Source: Syncephalis fuscata (Eukaryota > Zoopagomycota > Zoopagomycetes > Zoopagales > Piptocephalidaceae). Taken from it: DNA of 64,000 nucleotides. Within the stretch, counting starts at the first letter, position 1; each line of letters begins with the position of its first letter. The stretch is taken from the NCBI GenBank assembly GCA_025786725.1, contig JAHLTZ010000012.1, positions 248,001-312,000 of the forward strand, read 5' to 3'. This document shows positions 36,167 through 47,608 of this stretch, in pieces. The translations under genes and the position numbers were made by a program. The notes below the pieces were generated by a model, which made no database searches, was not told where the DNA came from, and saw only the letters and a program-made list of their open reading frames with translations.

Positions 36167-38240
36167 AATGATGTGCTAGTATATCGTGATAGAAAATTGC
36201 TAATGATAGATATGTTCGTAAAACGGTTTTTTCATAAAAATGGTAGATGGTTTGTGTAAGAAGTGTGAATGTTAGCTATGCGCTTTTATCTAAGAAATCA
36301 AAACTTTCAGGAAGCCTGTCGTGAAAGCAGGAAAGCGGCGTTAAACGTAGAAAACGAAGAATGATATCGGTAATAAGCTGAGTTGGGCTGAGAAAAGACA
36401 ACTTATACTTGTAGTGCAAGCAATTGCTTTGTGGGCACTATATACAATACATGTTTCAAAGGAGCATGAAATACAAAACGTTTTACAAAAGAGGAAGGAA
36501 GCAATTGTGCTCCTATTAGGACAAGCACCGTTTCACATTCTATAAAAGCTTTCTTAGCTCAAAATAGTAGCCTTTTTCTATTGAGTTATCCTGAATCAGT
36601 TTATGCGTACACGTTCTTCCATGCCTAGGTGGCATCACGGGCTTGACCGAAATAACTAATGCGCATTGTGATCAGATTACCAGTTTGTTCAAATAACGGT
36701 AATCATGCATTGCCATTATTAGAAAAACACATATGCAGGAATATACGCATTTGCTATTACAAAACTGAGTAAACTGCTTCTCGAAATAAACAACAATCAG
36801 TGTACTTTTTACTACTATCATTATCTCGACCTTTAGCTGTATGTAGTATCCATAACATTGTTTTGTAGTTTTAGTCCATTTTTAATAACAATCAACGAAC
36901 GACATAATAATAGACTAATTATTCGACTTATAAAGAATCTTCAAACAGTCGTCCACAAATGGACTATAATGATAGGCTTGTCAGTAATTTCTAAACAAAT
37001 TTGATTCGTCGTTTCATAATGAATAACTTGTATATGACGCCCAATGACACTTTTATTATTTCACTTGCAATAGAATAATAAATAACTATTGAGCAATATT
37101 ATTTAATAATCAATAATGTCAAATACTCTGTATTTATAATAATCACAGTATTGCTTACTATCAAGTAATATGATTAACATACTTGAGTGCAAGAAATTGT
37201 GTTGAATAGCAACGTATACATAATATTCGTTACAAAAGTATCGTATTAATATAATAGTCAGTAAACGAAATAATGATTTCGATTCAAAATTAATTAATTA
37301 TAACTGAATTGGCCGACAGCTACTTTGCGCCTCCTACTTCAGCGCAGTAAACGATTTTACGCAATTGATTGCAATGAGTTAAATAAATTGCTTTAAATAG
37401 ATAATGTAACATATCATTTGATTTCTTTGAAACATTCAAGGCCATTCATTGTTGTTGTTAATCATGTTTACAAAAATTAATTGAATATTAATAGAAGCCA
37501 TATGATCGCGATTCTATGTTGTTTTGTATTTATTGTTATTGCATCTACGTACAGCATGAATTCTTGCATTTAAATAGTCTTTTCTATTTTCTAATATTCT
37601 ACTATTGTATTTTGGGCATATTTGTGATGTAATATCAAGATTAATATAACTATTATAAATGTCGCTTATTAAACAGCCACTTCCCCTATAGCCAATCTGA
37701 CTAAATAAATGACATTTTGAACAATTAATAGACTAATGAACTAATAAATAAATTAAAAAAGTGGCTTAAAAAGTAGAGTAAATGAATGAAGCTTTATTAG
37801 TAATACAACTAACAATAAACAATTAATATTTTGAATAAAGTACTTATGGGAGAGCATAAAATGGTACATAATAAAATGAATATCATGTTGGTTGTGTTGC
37901 TGAGTTGGATATGACTATTGTGTATTGGTCATTTGTACCATTCATTTGACTATTTAGTTATTTAAATTAATGCAACAATATGTGGTTGTTATAATTGCGA
38001 TAACATTGTTCATTAAGTATATGTAAATATTTAATATTCATTAGTGTATTACTTACAATAAGCGTTCTATTTCTTTGTATCAGATACAAGTCTAGAAATA
38101 GGTTTGTTATGTCTTGTTACCTAAATAACAATTTCTAACGATTAATATCTGTATTGAATTACACTAATTGCTAATGACTATAAGCTGATTTATTGATACA
38201 AAACAAACACAAAGAACTTAACATATGAAAAATAAAGGCT
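36167..38240. other. AT-rich intergenic spacer
   Basis: About 2.1 kb with no supportable gene on either strand. It precedes the outer flank of the large inverted repeat. Confidence 0.45.
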
Positions 38241-38261
38241 AGCCCGTTTAGAAAAACAAGC

Positions 38262-38398
38262 GGCTACCGTTCCCAGTCCCAGTTAAGTTCTATATTCGAA
38301 CAACAGGGCCCGGTGTACAGTGTCGCTTATTTACTGGTCCCGCCCCATAATAATACTATCTAAATTAATATTAGTGTTGTTCTATTTGGTTTATATAT
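38262..38398 (-). other. outer conserved block (possible second exon) of the left arm-end gene
   Basis: Read on the minus strand, this shares GGCGGGACCA, then GTACACCGGG, then GGGACTGGGAACGG, then a GCTTGTTT string, in the same order and spacing as 50618-50712 on the plus strand. Both lie just after an intron-like GTAAGT...TAG that ends the arm-end gene (GTAAGT at about 38401 here). So the homology of the two flanks continues beyond the first exon. Coding status is unproven. Confidence 0.5.
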
Positions 38399-38902
38399 TT
38401 ACTTACCGTTATTTATAGTAGTGTACTTTTTTTTGCCTACAATAAGGCGAATTCGCGGCCGCCGGGTGGCCACCTTTTGAGTCGCTGGCGCCCTATCCTC
38501 CCCACTATTACTTACGCTCATTGGCGCTTGTACACTGGTGTTGCGCACCGCATCACAACGGCGCGATTTTGAAACGGCTATTTTGCGAGCCGCCCCATCA
38601 TCGTTTGATAGTGCCTGTGTAAGTTGGCACTTGTCGCTATACTCTACACCCTCCATTGGCACTGCCTCACAAGCAGCCCAATTTCACAAATAATAGTGAG
38701 TGGAGAAGCTGAACGTAGGTCCAGAATAGATTGGCGCCAACAAAGACCATACCAATCGTGACATAGTCTTTGTCACGCGGACCTTTTTCAAGTCCGTTTG
38801 TTTACCTTGTACAGTGTACGTTTCAAAAAATGTACGTTTTTGCACGCACAAAGGTAAAGTAGCAGCGTAAACACTGCCGCGCGTGTGATACGGAGTAGCC
38901 AT
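38399..38902 (-). pseudogene. left arm-end gene ('MATP' family), interrupted by an in-frame TGA
   Basis: Starts MATPYHTRG at 38902, pointing out of the inverted repeat. It aligns with the right arm-end protein at 49966: VQKRTFFETY to VQKCLFQKTG, LKKVRVTKTMSR to LKKVKVLEPASR, SLLAP to ALLAP, FSFSTHYY to FSFSSHYY. A TGA at 38684-38686 falls just after THYYL. The same frame then continues with similar residues (VPMEGVEY against TPIKGAEF) to about 38399, where GTAAGT offers a splice donor. Read across the TGA it would be about 168 codons, close to its partner. About 35 residues present in the partner are missing before FSFS. It could be a decayed copy or contain an error. No known family. Confidence 0.5.
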
Positions 38903-38965
38903 AATGAACTACTTTGGCTATAGCAAGACATACAAGACATATAATTAACGCCATGTAAACAATAT

Positions 38966-39190
38966 ATGAAACGCAAGCGACAAAGCAGTATAACCAGTCT
39001 ATCTATTCAATCCAAGTGGATGGATGATTTTACGCATGTGCCAAGGATGCACGGCGAAGTTGAACAAAGTAAACAACAAAGCATGCACACGCAGTGTTAC
39101 GTGACAGAGCAATTTGACGCAGCAGTCATAGTCTCATTTATTAACCAACGCAAACACATACGCAAACGCAACACTTGCTTACCTTTTTAA
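38966..39190 (+). CDS. small basic ORF inside the left arm, divergent from the arm-end gene
   Basis: Begins 64 bp from the start of the MATP-family gene on the opposite strand and reads MKRKRQSSITSLSIQSKWMD, then a Gln/His-rich part and a basic end. 74 codons here; the right-arm copy is 92 codons because a T-run differs by one base. Family unknown. Sharing one short divergent promoter with the arm-end gene is possible, but the ORF may be spurious. Confidence 0.25.
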   Translation: MKRKRQSSITSLSIQSKWMDDFTHVPRMHGEVEQSKQQSMHTQCYVTEQFDAAVIVSFINQRKHIRKRNTCLPF

Positions 39191-41260
39191 GGCGTTTGTT
39201 ATGACAAAAACTACAAGACTGTCGTATAAAGAAAAGATGAAGTGAAAATAAACAAGAGAAAAGCGTTATAGAACACTACAGATTGATCTTGCGCAGGCTT
39301 TTACACAGTAATCGCCACTCATAGCCACTCAACTATTTTTCACACACACACTAATACTTTGTATTATCTTTTATTTCTATTAAAGCGTTGTATATATAAC
39401 TTGTAGCATCTTCCTGTACTCATGCAGCCCAATACGACCTCACTAACCAAAACAAACCTCCATCGGACATGAATATTAAATGGCCCGTGTGCACCTTGCT
39501 AAACCGGTAAATAGTCCGATAAACTGGATGGCGTGATCACTACAACAAATAGACAAATAACACGTGATCTTGTGTTTACCTTTCATAAATACGCCACCAC
39601 CATGATTATCACGTATTAATAACGCGTGTACACGACTGAAACAATAACAGATCATTTATACAATACACGTAGCTGTAATAACATATAACGTTATTTATTC
39701 AAGCCACTTGTATATATTCTAATATTCATAATATACGGTTTATTTCTATTTATACGATTGTTTTGTTACTTATTTGATTGATTTATATTTCAGTATATCT
39801 GTATACTTTTAACAACCATAAACAATGCCAATGTTTTATACAGCACGTTTATATTGAAACTTGGTTTTAAAGGTGTTTTGTTAATAGGTGCTTTGTTGGT
39901 AGGTGTGTTGTAATCACATAGCCTTGTTACTCATGTAGATACATATCAGTTAGCTTATTGTAATCAGTTCACTACTACAACAGTTTGTAATGGCTTATTG
40001 TTTTGCGGTATCAACAGCTGCTAGTTCTGTTATATATAAAACACATGCATAGATGTGTATATCAATGTACTCGGTATGTATGGCTGTAACCTACTAGATA
40101 TACTAGACATAGTATTGCACACGTACTTGGCAGAGTACGGCAAAATAGTAATGTATATATGTCCAATTGTACACGTAGCTATACTCGACAACATTATAAG
40201 TAGAAGTTGCAACTGCTTTAAGTGCTGCAGCGTAAACCGTAAGCTGTCTGGCCATCAGTAACTTATTGCACACCAAGGACCCAATTTTTGAACATCGTGA
40301 CATCCGGACCGGCTGATATTATGCCAAAACACTCAGCTTGCTTTACTATCTCAAATGCCCAAGCATATTTATAATTTACTGACATTGCATTCTAAACAAC
40401 ATATGTTTATTACGCTATGTATATTGTAGTAGTATGCAAATTGCACTTAACTGTCGCTGTAATGTAGTAGAACCAATAATCAACGTACATCGTGATCAGT
40501 ATTATTGCCGATTCTATTGCTACTGTGTTTGTGCTTTATTATTGTGCTTGAATAGCTATAAAATACTTTGTGATTACTTTCTAATAAACAATACAGAATA
40601 ATTATAATACTTATATATGCTACATTCTTGGCCAATATTCATCCTATAATAGCTAGGTTTACTTTAAATGGTACATGGTTTTAACGAAGTTACATGAATT
40701 TATTTAATAAGCAACAGAGACAATTTGAGTCAAAATTTCAACAAATACAGCTAGCAACAAGCAGACAACTTTTACCAATAACGCTAGCTATTAGATTATG
40801 CAACGGTACAAGGCAAAAAAACAAAGCAAAATAAACATGTGTGAATAGCAGTGTTAACATTATAGCGTGTATATATGCATGAACAAATGAGCGAGATAAA
40901 CAAAAACAATAATGAGCAGAGCTAACGCCAGACGGCAAAACAGTTCCAAATAAATTGCAATCACTATATAATAGAATGAGTATACAACAGAGAAACGCGA
41001 GCAATGGTATTGAAGTTATAGTGCATATAGCCTAATGGGCAGAATGAGCAAAGTACTTTGAAAAATATAGCAAATAAAATGTATTCAGTACACCATAGAA
41101 TAGTATGTACTAATAGGAATATACAATTGAAATGGTGTGGATGGATAGAGGATATATGCATAATAGATAATAAATATATGATAATAAATAATTTGATGCC
41201 TAATGCCATTCAACACAGCGTTATATTCAATAAAGAGAATATTACTAAAAACAGTCATTT
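39191..41260. other. non-coding interior of the left arm
   Basis: About 2 kb without a supportable gene. Short hydrophobic or Cys-rich frames exist on both strands, and identical ones appear in the right arm simply because the DNA is the same. Confidence 0.45.
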
Positions 41261-41292
41261 TATTATAATTATATTAAATGACTAATAAATTT

Positions 41293-41462
41293 AATTAAAT
41301 TGTATAATAATGTTAAATGATAAGCAGTATTTTCTATGATGATACAGTTTATTTAATTCAATTAACGATTATTACAATTAAAAGTTAAAATGAATTAAAA
41401 CATAGCATGTATATATTAGTGCAACAATAATAGCACAATCAAATAGAAGAATTAACTAAATA
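41293..41462 (+). repeat. dispersed ~170-bp repeat, copy B, adjoining the inner edge of the left arm
   Basis: Same sequence as 26715-26883 with about ten mismatches. It begins about 30 bp inside the core, next to the point where the inverted-repeat identity ends. No copy adjoins the matching edge of the right arm. Confidence 0.85.
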
Positions 41463-41781
41463 AAATTTAGTCCATAGTAAACTGTGTATTTAATTCAGTG
41501 TTAGTTTGGTTATATTTTTCTATTGATATAGACACGTAGCTGTAAAGTAAAACTAAGATCTTTTTCTTCTTAATTGTGCTCCACATATTTGTTAATATAA
41601 AATGGTACTGTTATTTTCCTTTAACATAAATCAATATTTAGTACAATTACTATGACGTTTTCTCTTAAACAAAACAAAATAAGAGTTAAATTATGCAATA
41701 CACACTTAATATTTACAATTAAGAAAATAATAAAATATAGTGAACAATTAAAGCCATTTATTGTTCTATTAAACAAGCACA

Positions 41782-44716
41782 TTATTTAGTAAACTTGTGC
41801 ATCAATTGCATTGTGCCTGATTTGATTCCGCTGTCTTCACCTGTGACAGAAAGCTTGGTCATGACCGAGGTAGACTTGCCGGTGGTTTGGGGGAAATTCC
41901 TTGGCTTTGGGTAGATGCACCGTAAAGTGCGGCAATTCCTGTGACGTAATAACCGGAGAAAGCCATGTGTCGTATGATGAACGAACGTTAAGTGAACCAT
42001 CTGGCGAGTATGGACGATAGGTAAACAAGCGCAGTTTGTACTGCCCATCCTGAACAGGGGTGATGCTAGTTCCTGGCTGGTTGAAGCTAGGCATTGGCTG
42101 GATTAAACCATTCCAGTAGCACCATGTATCGTCATTAGGATCATCCTTAGTGGCATCCAATGGCCCACCATAGGCGTCGTAGGCCATACCAATAATGTTG
42201 CCGTTAAGATCTTCGACCGCAACAATAGCCCATGGCGATGGTGTGTCGAGACGGAAACGCACCGCCACGTAATCTCCGGCAGCAGTTACAAGGCGGGTAT
42301 TTGAATTGCTAGTAAAAAGATTACCACTAACATCCATATAATCGAGTCTAGGATAGTTATCATCACGACGAAGTGGACCAAGAACACGTTGAGCACCACG
42401 GGTTGTCTGATATGGAATATGACGAATGGTTTGTTTGCCGGTCTTAGCATCAGTATGTATCGCTTCAACAAGACCATTGAACACCATATAGTAGGTGGCA
42501 TCGGCTTCATATGGAGGATAGATGGTGATGCTGGTCTTCTCTGTACGACGTGTGTTGATGTTTTTAATTGTGCTAGCTTTGGTGATAGTAATCTTAGATG
42601 GATTAGCAGTGAACGTGCTTAATGCGCCATCAATAACATAGAATTTGCGTACACGGTTTGCCCAGCTGGATACAGCCCATGCTGGTTTGTGCTTGAATGT
42701 AATAGTGCCAGGAGGAATGTCACCAGTAAGAGTTACATCAAATGTGTATGCAGCATCTGAGCCACCGCTGTCTGAGCCGCGGAATCCAGCCGACAAAGGA
42801 TGAAGTCCCCAGTTTGTCTCGCTTGAATCTACCAAACGAGCAATACCGGCACCAGCGGACATAATAGGAGAGGTGTATGTATTTGAGTTGGTGGTAAGCC
42901 TTCAAGTTCAGGTGATGTCTGAGCGACTGCTGTTTGCATAAGCAAACGGCGAACAGCTTCAGGGCGTTCAGTGACAGATATAGTCGATCCAAGTCGTTGG
43001 ATTGTTGCGGCAGCCAAGCCAGCAACCTGTGGAGATGCCATACTGGTTCCACTTAAAATAGCGTACGAACCAAGTTTGGTGAGATATGTACTAAAGACTG
43101 TTTCACCAAATGAAGTAACTTCTGGCTTGATGTTGGTAATGTCAGCAACTGGACCATTGGAGCCGAATTTCGACCATTGATAGGTATTGTAAGCAGCGTC
43201 ATACTGTGTGACGGACTGGGTCCATTTGACTGTAATAGTATCACTGGTAGTTGGTAGCATCTTGTAAAGGCCCTGCCCTTGAGTGTAGCCAATAACAAGA
43301 ACGTGAATATTTACGGAGCATCGACAACTGGAAAGTTGAGCTCATCGGAATCATTAACGACTATAATACCAAGAGCGTTGGCGTTTTGTGCGTTAAGAGC
43401 CTTATCGGTAAAAGTACAGCTGCCACGATTAAGCACAACAAACTTGCCGCTGTAGCCAATGCCATAAGATGCACAGCCATCAGTATTGTTCTTCTCCACG
43501 CGCTTGATTGTTTAAAAGTAATGGCGGGTACAACAGTTTGATTTGCTGACAAGTAATACACATTGGTGCCGTCACTGTCCAGCTTGAATGAAAATGAGCT
43601 CAATTTCGGTCTTCCCATAGAGCCAACGGTAATTACATTTGGTGCAACACCGGGACTGGCTAGTGTGGTCAATCCACCAAAACCGTCATTACCGGCTGAT
43701 GCGACTACAACAATACCACGAGCAATTAAGCGTTGTGCAGCGTCGGCATCAGCATAGTCCGTGTAAAATTTGCCGGTACCAATGGAAATATTGACAACGT
43801 CCATACCATCGGAAGCGGCACGCTCCATAGCGCTTACAAGAATATCCATGGCCACACTTCCGGAGCAGCCAAAGACACGGTAAGCACCAAGTGTAGCGGC
43901 AGGAGCATTACCGGTAACAAGGTCAGAGCTGGCTGCAACAAGACCTGCAACGTGAGTGCCATGGCCGTTGCAAGTATCAAGCGGGTCGCTATCTGGAACG
44001 GGTTTCCATCCTGGAGCAGGATAGTCAGCGCCGGTGTAGGCATCACCGACAAAGTCCCAGCCATAGGCTACTTTACAGCCAGCACCAAAGCAGCCACCAA
44101 GAGCGGGATGTGTGTAGTCGATACCAGAATCAATGATACCGACTTTGACGCCTTTTCCGGCATTTGGATCAGGTTTACTCTCAACGGACTGGCGACGGCG
44201 CAAGGCTACGGCCTCGGTGCCAATGGCGTGAGCTACTGGTGCATGTTTGGCGCCACTGCCGATTGGCCGGACACTCTTGATACCAGAAAAGTTGGTAATC
44301 GAATTAAGGCCCCATTCACCATCGTCGAGAATATCCAATGAGACAGCGTTGAAAAGCAAATTGAAGTTTTGGCGGACTTGAACATTTAACTTTTGTTTAG
44401 CGTAGGCAAGAAAATCAGCTTGTTGTTTGGTAGCCGCGCTAGTACCAGGTGCGGCATCGAGTTCGAAAATGTAAGTGGTGGGCAGGTAGCCATATACAGG
44501 AGTTCCAGCTGATGTGGTATTGTCGGCACGGGCTATAAGCCTATGTAACAGATAAGACGAATCACGACGAGTGATGGCATTGGATTGAGTTTTCTTATGT
44601 TGAAGTGGACTAAATGGAAAGCGGAAACCATTTTTTGCAGCATCGCTTAGAGCAGCATTTGCAGTAACAGTAGCAATAATAATTGCCGAAAAAGAAACTA
44701 ACTTTGAAACAAGCAT
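41782..44716 (-). CDS. secreted subtilisin-like serine protease (S8) with PA insert, intronless, four apparent frameshifts
   Basis: An extracellular or cell-surface protease. The N-terminus MLVSKLVSFSAIIIATVTANA is a signal peptide, followed by an I9-like propeptide (TTYIFELDAAPGT). Catalytic triad: Asp in VGIIDSGIDYTHPALGG, His in NGHGTHVAGLVAASS, Ser in LSGTSMASPQVAGLAAA. The oxyanion Asn is in VVASAGNDG. A protease-associated insert (FVVLNRGSCTFTDKALNA) precedes the Ser block, as in the Vpr/minor extracellular protease group. A beta-rich C-terminal region of about 330 residues follows. No introns are needed, unlike most genes here. The frame changes near 43506, 43325, 42895 (one base missing each) and 41905 (one extra C in a C-run). 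It sits alone in the core between the repeat arms. Confidence 0.85.
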
Positions 44717-47608
44717 TGTAACATATATATGTATGTAATAATTCTACACGATTATTAGGAAAGAAGGTATATTAGATATGAGGTTATTAGATAAGTGGCA
44801 CAGGCCGAACAACTGTGGTCTACGACAGTTGTTTATATAGCTGTAGAACATTATTAAATGGCGCGGTAGATTTCTTATAGAAATTTCTATTGTAAAGTAT
44901 GGAGTAGTCATTGAAAGATGTCATTTTTTACTCCGACAAAGCTCCGACCAAATGTCTTTGGGGGGAATAACAACACCATTTGCAATCTAGACACTATAAC
45001 ATAATGAAATGTTGGATTTTATTCAGCATAGATTTTAATCGTAGCTATTATTATATTGTAAATCTATTTAATGATAAATACAGCAAAATACAACATATAA
45101 AGTTGAATATTACTACAGCGCAATCGCCGTAACTATCCACGATCATCGTAGGTCATATGACGGTAAATATGTCTGATATTAAATTGCGCCTAATCTTAGC
45201 AATTAAAATATACACCGATAACCACACCCAAAGCGTCATTTGTCTATTGCTTTTATCGAATTAGGCTTTAGATGGCAAACTACACCAAATCTAAATAAAG
45301 CCGCTTCTAGCCAAGCATCATTTAAAAGTCAGTCAAACTACACAGTTTGAAGTATTAAATAATGTATTCAATATATTGTATATTAATTCTAAGTAAAACA
45401 ATGGATATATTTATTAATATACATTAAAAGCAGCCATCTTGATACTATTACTGCTGCTACTATGTCAATATTCTTTCGTTAGTTTTTTGCGTGTTACTAT
45501 ATATGCTAATTGCCATATATAGTAGTTACCATATATGTAGAACAATATATTTCACATAACTTGAAGTAACTATAAGCGGAATCACCATGGAAAAATATTT
45601 AAACGAAGTCATTAAGCATGGAAAGAGCGGCAAAATCAGCTATTCATGTTCGCACCCAGTTATTTTTCTTATTCTGTTTTGGCATGTACATATAAGACAA
45701 ATTCACCTCTATTAATAGTAGCATATTTTTTATATTTACAGATGACGAAAATTTTCCATTTGGGTATAAAACTATACACTTTTAAAATGCAGCAAAATAA
45801 AGAGACTCCATTGGTTAATTAAAATCGTTTGATTAAAATGTCTTTTATTTATTTCATTTACTACTTAATTAACTTATTAGCGCTGTGTTACAACTCAGTT
45901 TGTAGATACTGCAGCTTAGATGACTAAGCAACATTTATACTAATGCTTACTAACACTTATCTTGATACGCAGAATATAATGTATTGTTTTTGATAATAAG
46001 CTAAATAGTATGTATGGAATCAACTAGAAACAATATGAAACTAGAAATTGCTAACGTCTACTGTTATTAAATAAAACCACTATTTTATAGCAAACATATC
46101 TAATAACAGGGTTTAAATGGTTTTACTAGTTCATAATTTCCCAACTTATCAGTTTATTTAAATAGTTATATACCTCCAACTAACGAGTATTTTCTGAGTA
46201 TATGTTTGTAATAGTTGTTTTCTGTAGCAATTAATTCTAATATCCAATATAAGTGTTATTCTTGTTTGTTCACATGTAATTTCAATATGCCATTCAATCA
46301 CATGGTGTATTCCTTAATCACGTTATCATAATAATATTGCCATAATACCAAGATTGTAACAATGTATAGTCAATGATTTATCAGCGCATACTGTTTTACT
46401 ATTATACATGCACTATAACTATATTTAATATTAACTTTCAGTGTATCTATTGATTAATAGTATATAGCAATGCTATTAATTGGCTATTACAGTTGGTAAA
46501 TTGTAGTTAACTAATTAATTTACTTTTTGATTAGTATTTGTGTAGGCTTGTATTACCAAAATGGCAAAGAGGGGCAATTACAGCATTTTTTTATTAATTA
46601 AGCAAATTTCACCAATTTCTAATTCCACCAGTAATATAGCTAGAAATGTTTAATATCATTTGCTATGATGCATGATTTCGATACATTAAAATATATAAGT
46701 TATGTATTTCTGAAAAATTATGAGAAGGTGTTACAAATAAAACTGGCAATACCATTATTAAAAATGATTTAATTAATAATTTTGTTTAAAAAGTGACATT
46801 TTGGTAATTAAAATAAAAAGTATGAGGTTAAGTAACGACTGCAATCGCTCTTATTACTGGTCGACACAATTTCCTTACTAATTTATTGGCAGCAGTATCT
46901 TATGCTTTGATTTGCCATATTTTACACGAAGAGTTTTCAAACTACTGTTATTTTTTATTGTTAAAAGTATAATTTGCTGATACAATACTATGCCAACTCT
47001 ATTTAAATTAAGTTGAATCAAGGTTAATGAATACTGAGTGTGTATGAATAAAAATAGTAAGTAGTTTAATTTATTTACGATAAAGTATTTTATTGTTTTT
47101 TGTTTAGTCTTATTGCAATTTCTGTGTTAATATAATGGCATGAATTTGACTTCTTATAATGTGAAGTGGTGAAAAAATAAAATATTTTAATAACGCATTT
47201 GTTAGCATACTAATATACTGTGTATTTTTCTACTAATATTATAATCGTATTGCCATAACATATGCCTATTGTTATTTTTGCAGACAAGTATGCTATGCAT
47301 TGTAGCTGAATAGCCGTGCACAGTTTTGTACTTACTTAATACATGGTAAATGTATATTTATACATGAATCGTACTAAATTATTAGTGGAGTACCATTAGT
47401 TGCATTCAATACAACTACGCTCACATTATCTATTTTAAAACAATATCAATAGTTTATTTAATCAATTTTATTAATAATCTAGTATGATTTGGTCAAATAG
47501 CCGAATCTAATTATACCTACACAACTGAACTAACATCTATAGAACATGGATCAGGCAGGGGGAAATGTTAATGATTTGATTATCAAATCACGGTATGATT
47601 TAAGGACC
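44717..47608. other. AT-rich gene-free part of the inverted-repeat core
   Basis: About 2.9 kb upstream of the protease. No supportable ORF or RNA. A stretch at 47431-47460 resembles 51001-51030. Confidence 0.45.

Larger units (their letters stand above)
38891..41260 (+). repeat. large inverted repeat, left arm (2370 bp)
   Basis: Reverse complement of 47609-49977. Aligning by eye I noticed roughly a dozen substitutions and a one-base T-run difference (near 39186), so about 99% identity. The outer edge is abrupt: identity stops after the fourth codon of the outward-facing gene (38902). The inner edge is also abrupt, at ...ACAGTCATTT (41260). The arm is AT-rich, contains a short divergent ORF (38966) and otherwise no supportable gene. 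No terminal-repeat or target-duplication signature typical of a transposon was seen. Confidence 0.93.

Noticed and set aside
38281-38345. A GTTCGAAT string within the GC-rich block, read on the minus strand, looked like a tRNA T-loop.
   Set aside because: No acceptor stem, D-arm or anticodon arm can be folded around it, and the block aligns with 50618-50712, which lacks the string.
38684-38686. TGA reassigned to an amino acid in this organism.
   Set aside because: YIP1 and MDE1 end in TGA exactly at the family C-terminus, and no other conserved gene here needs TGA read as sense.
40738-41209. Pairs of identical small ORFs at 40738-41209 and 47660-48131 as a duplicated gene family.
   Set aside because: They are identical only because the surrounding arms are. 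They are hydrophobic AT-rich frames with no family, no splice support and overlaps on both strands.
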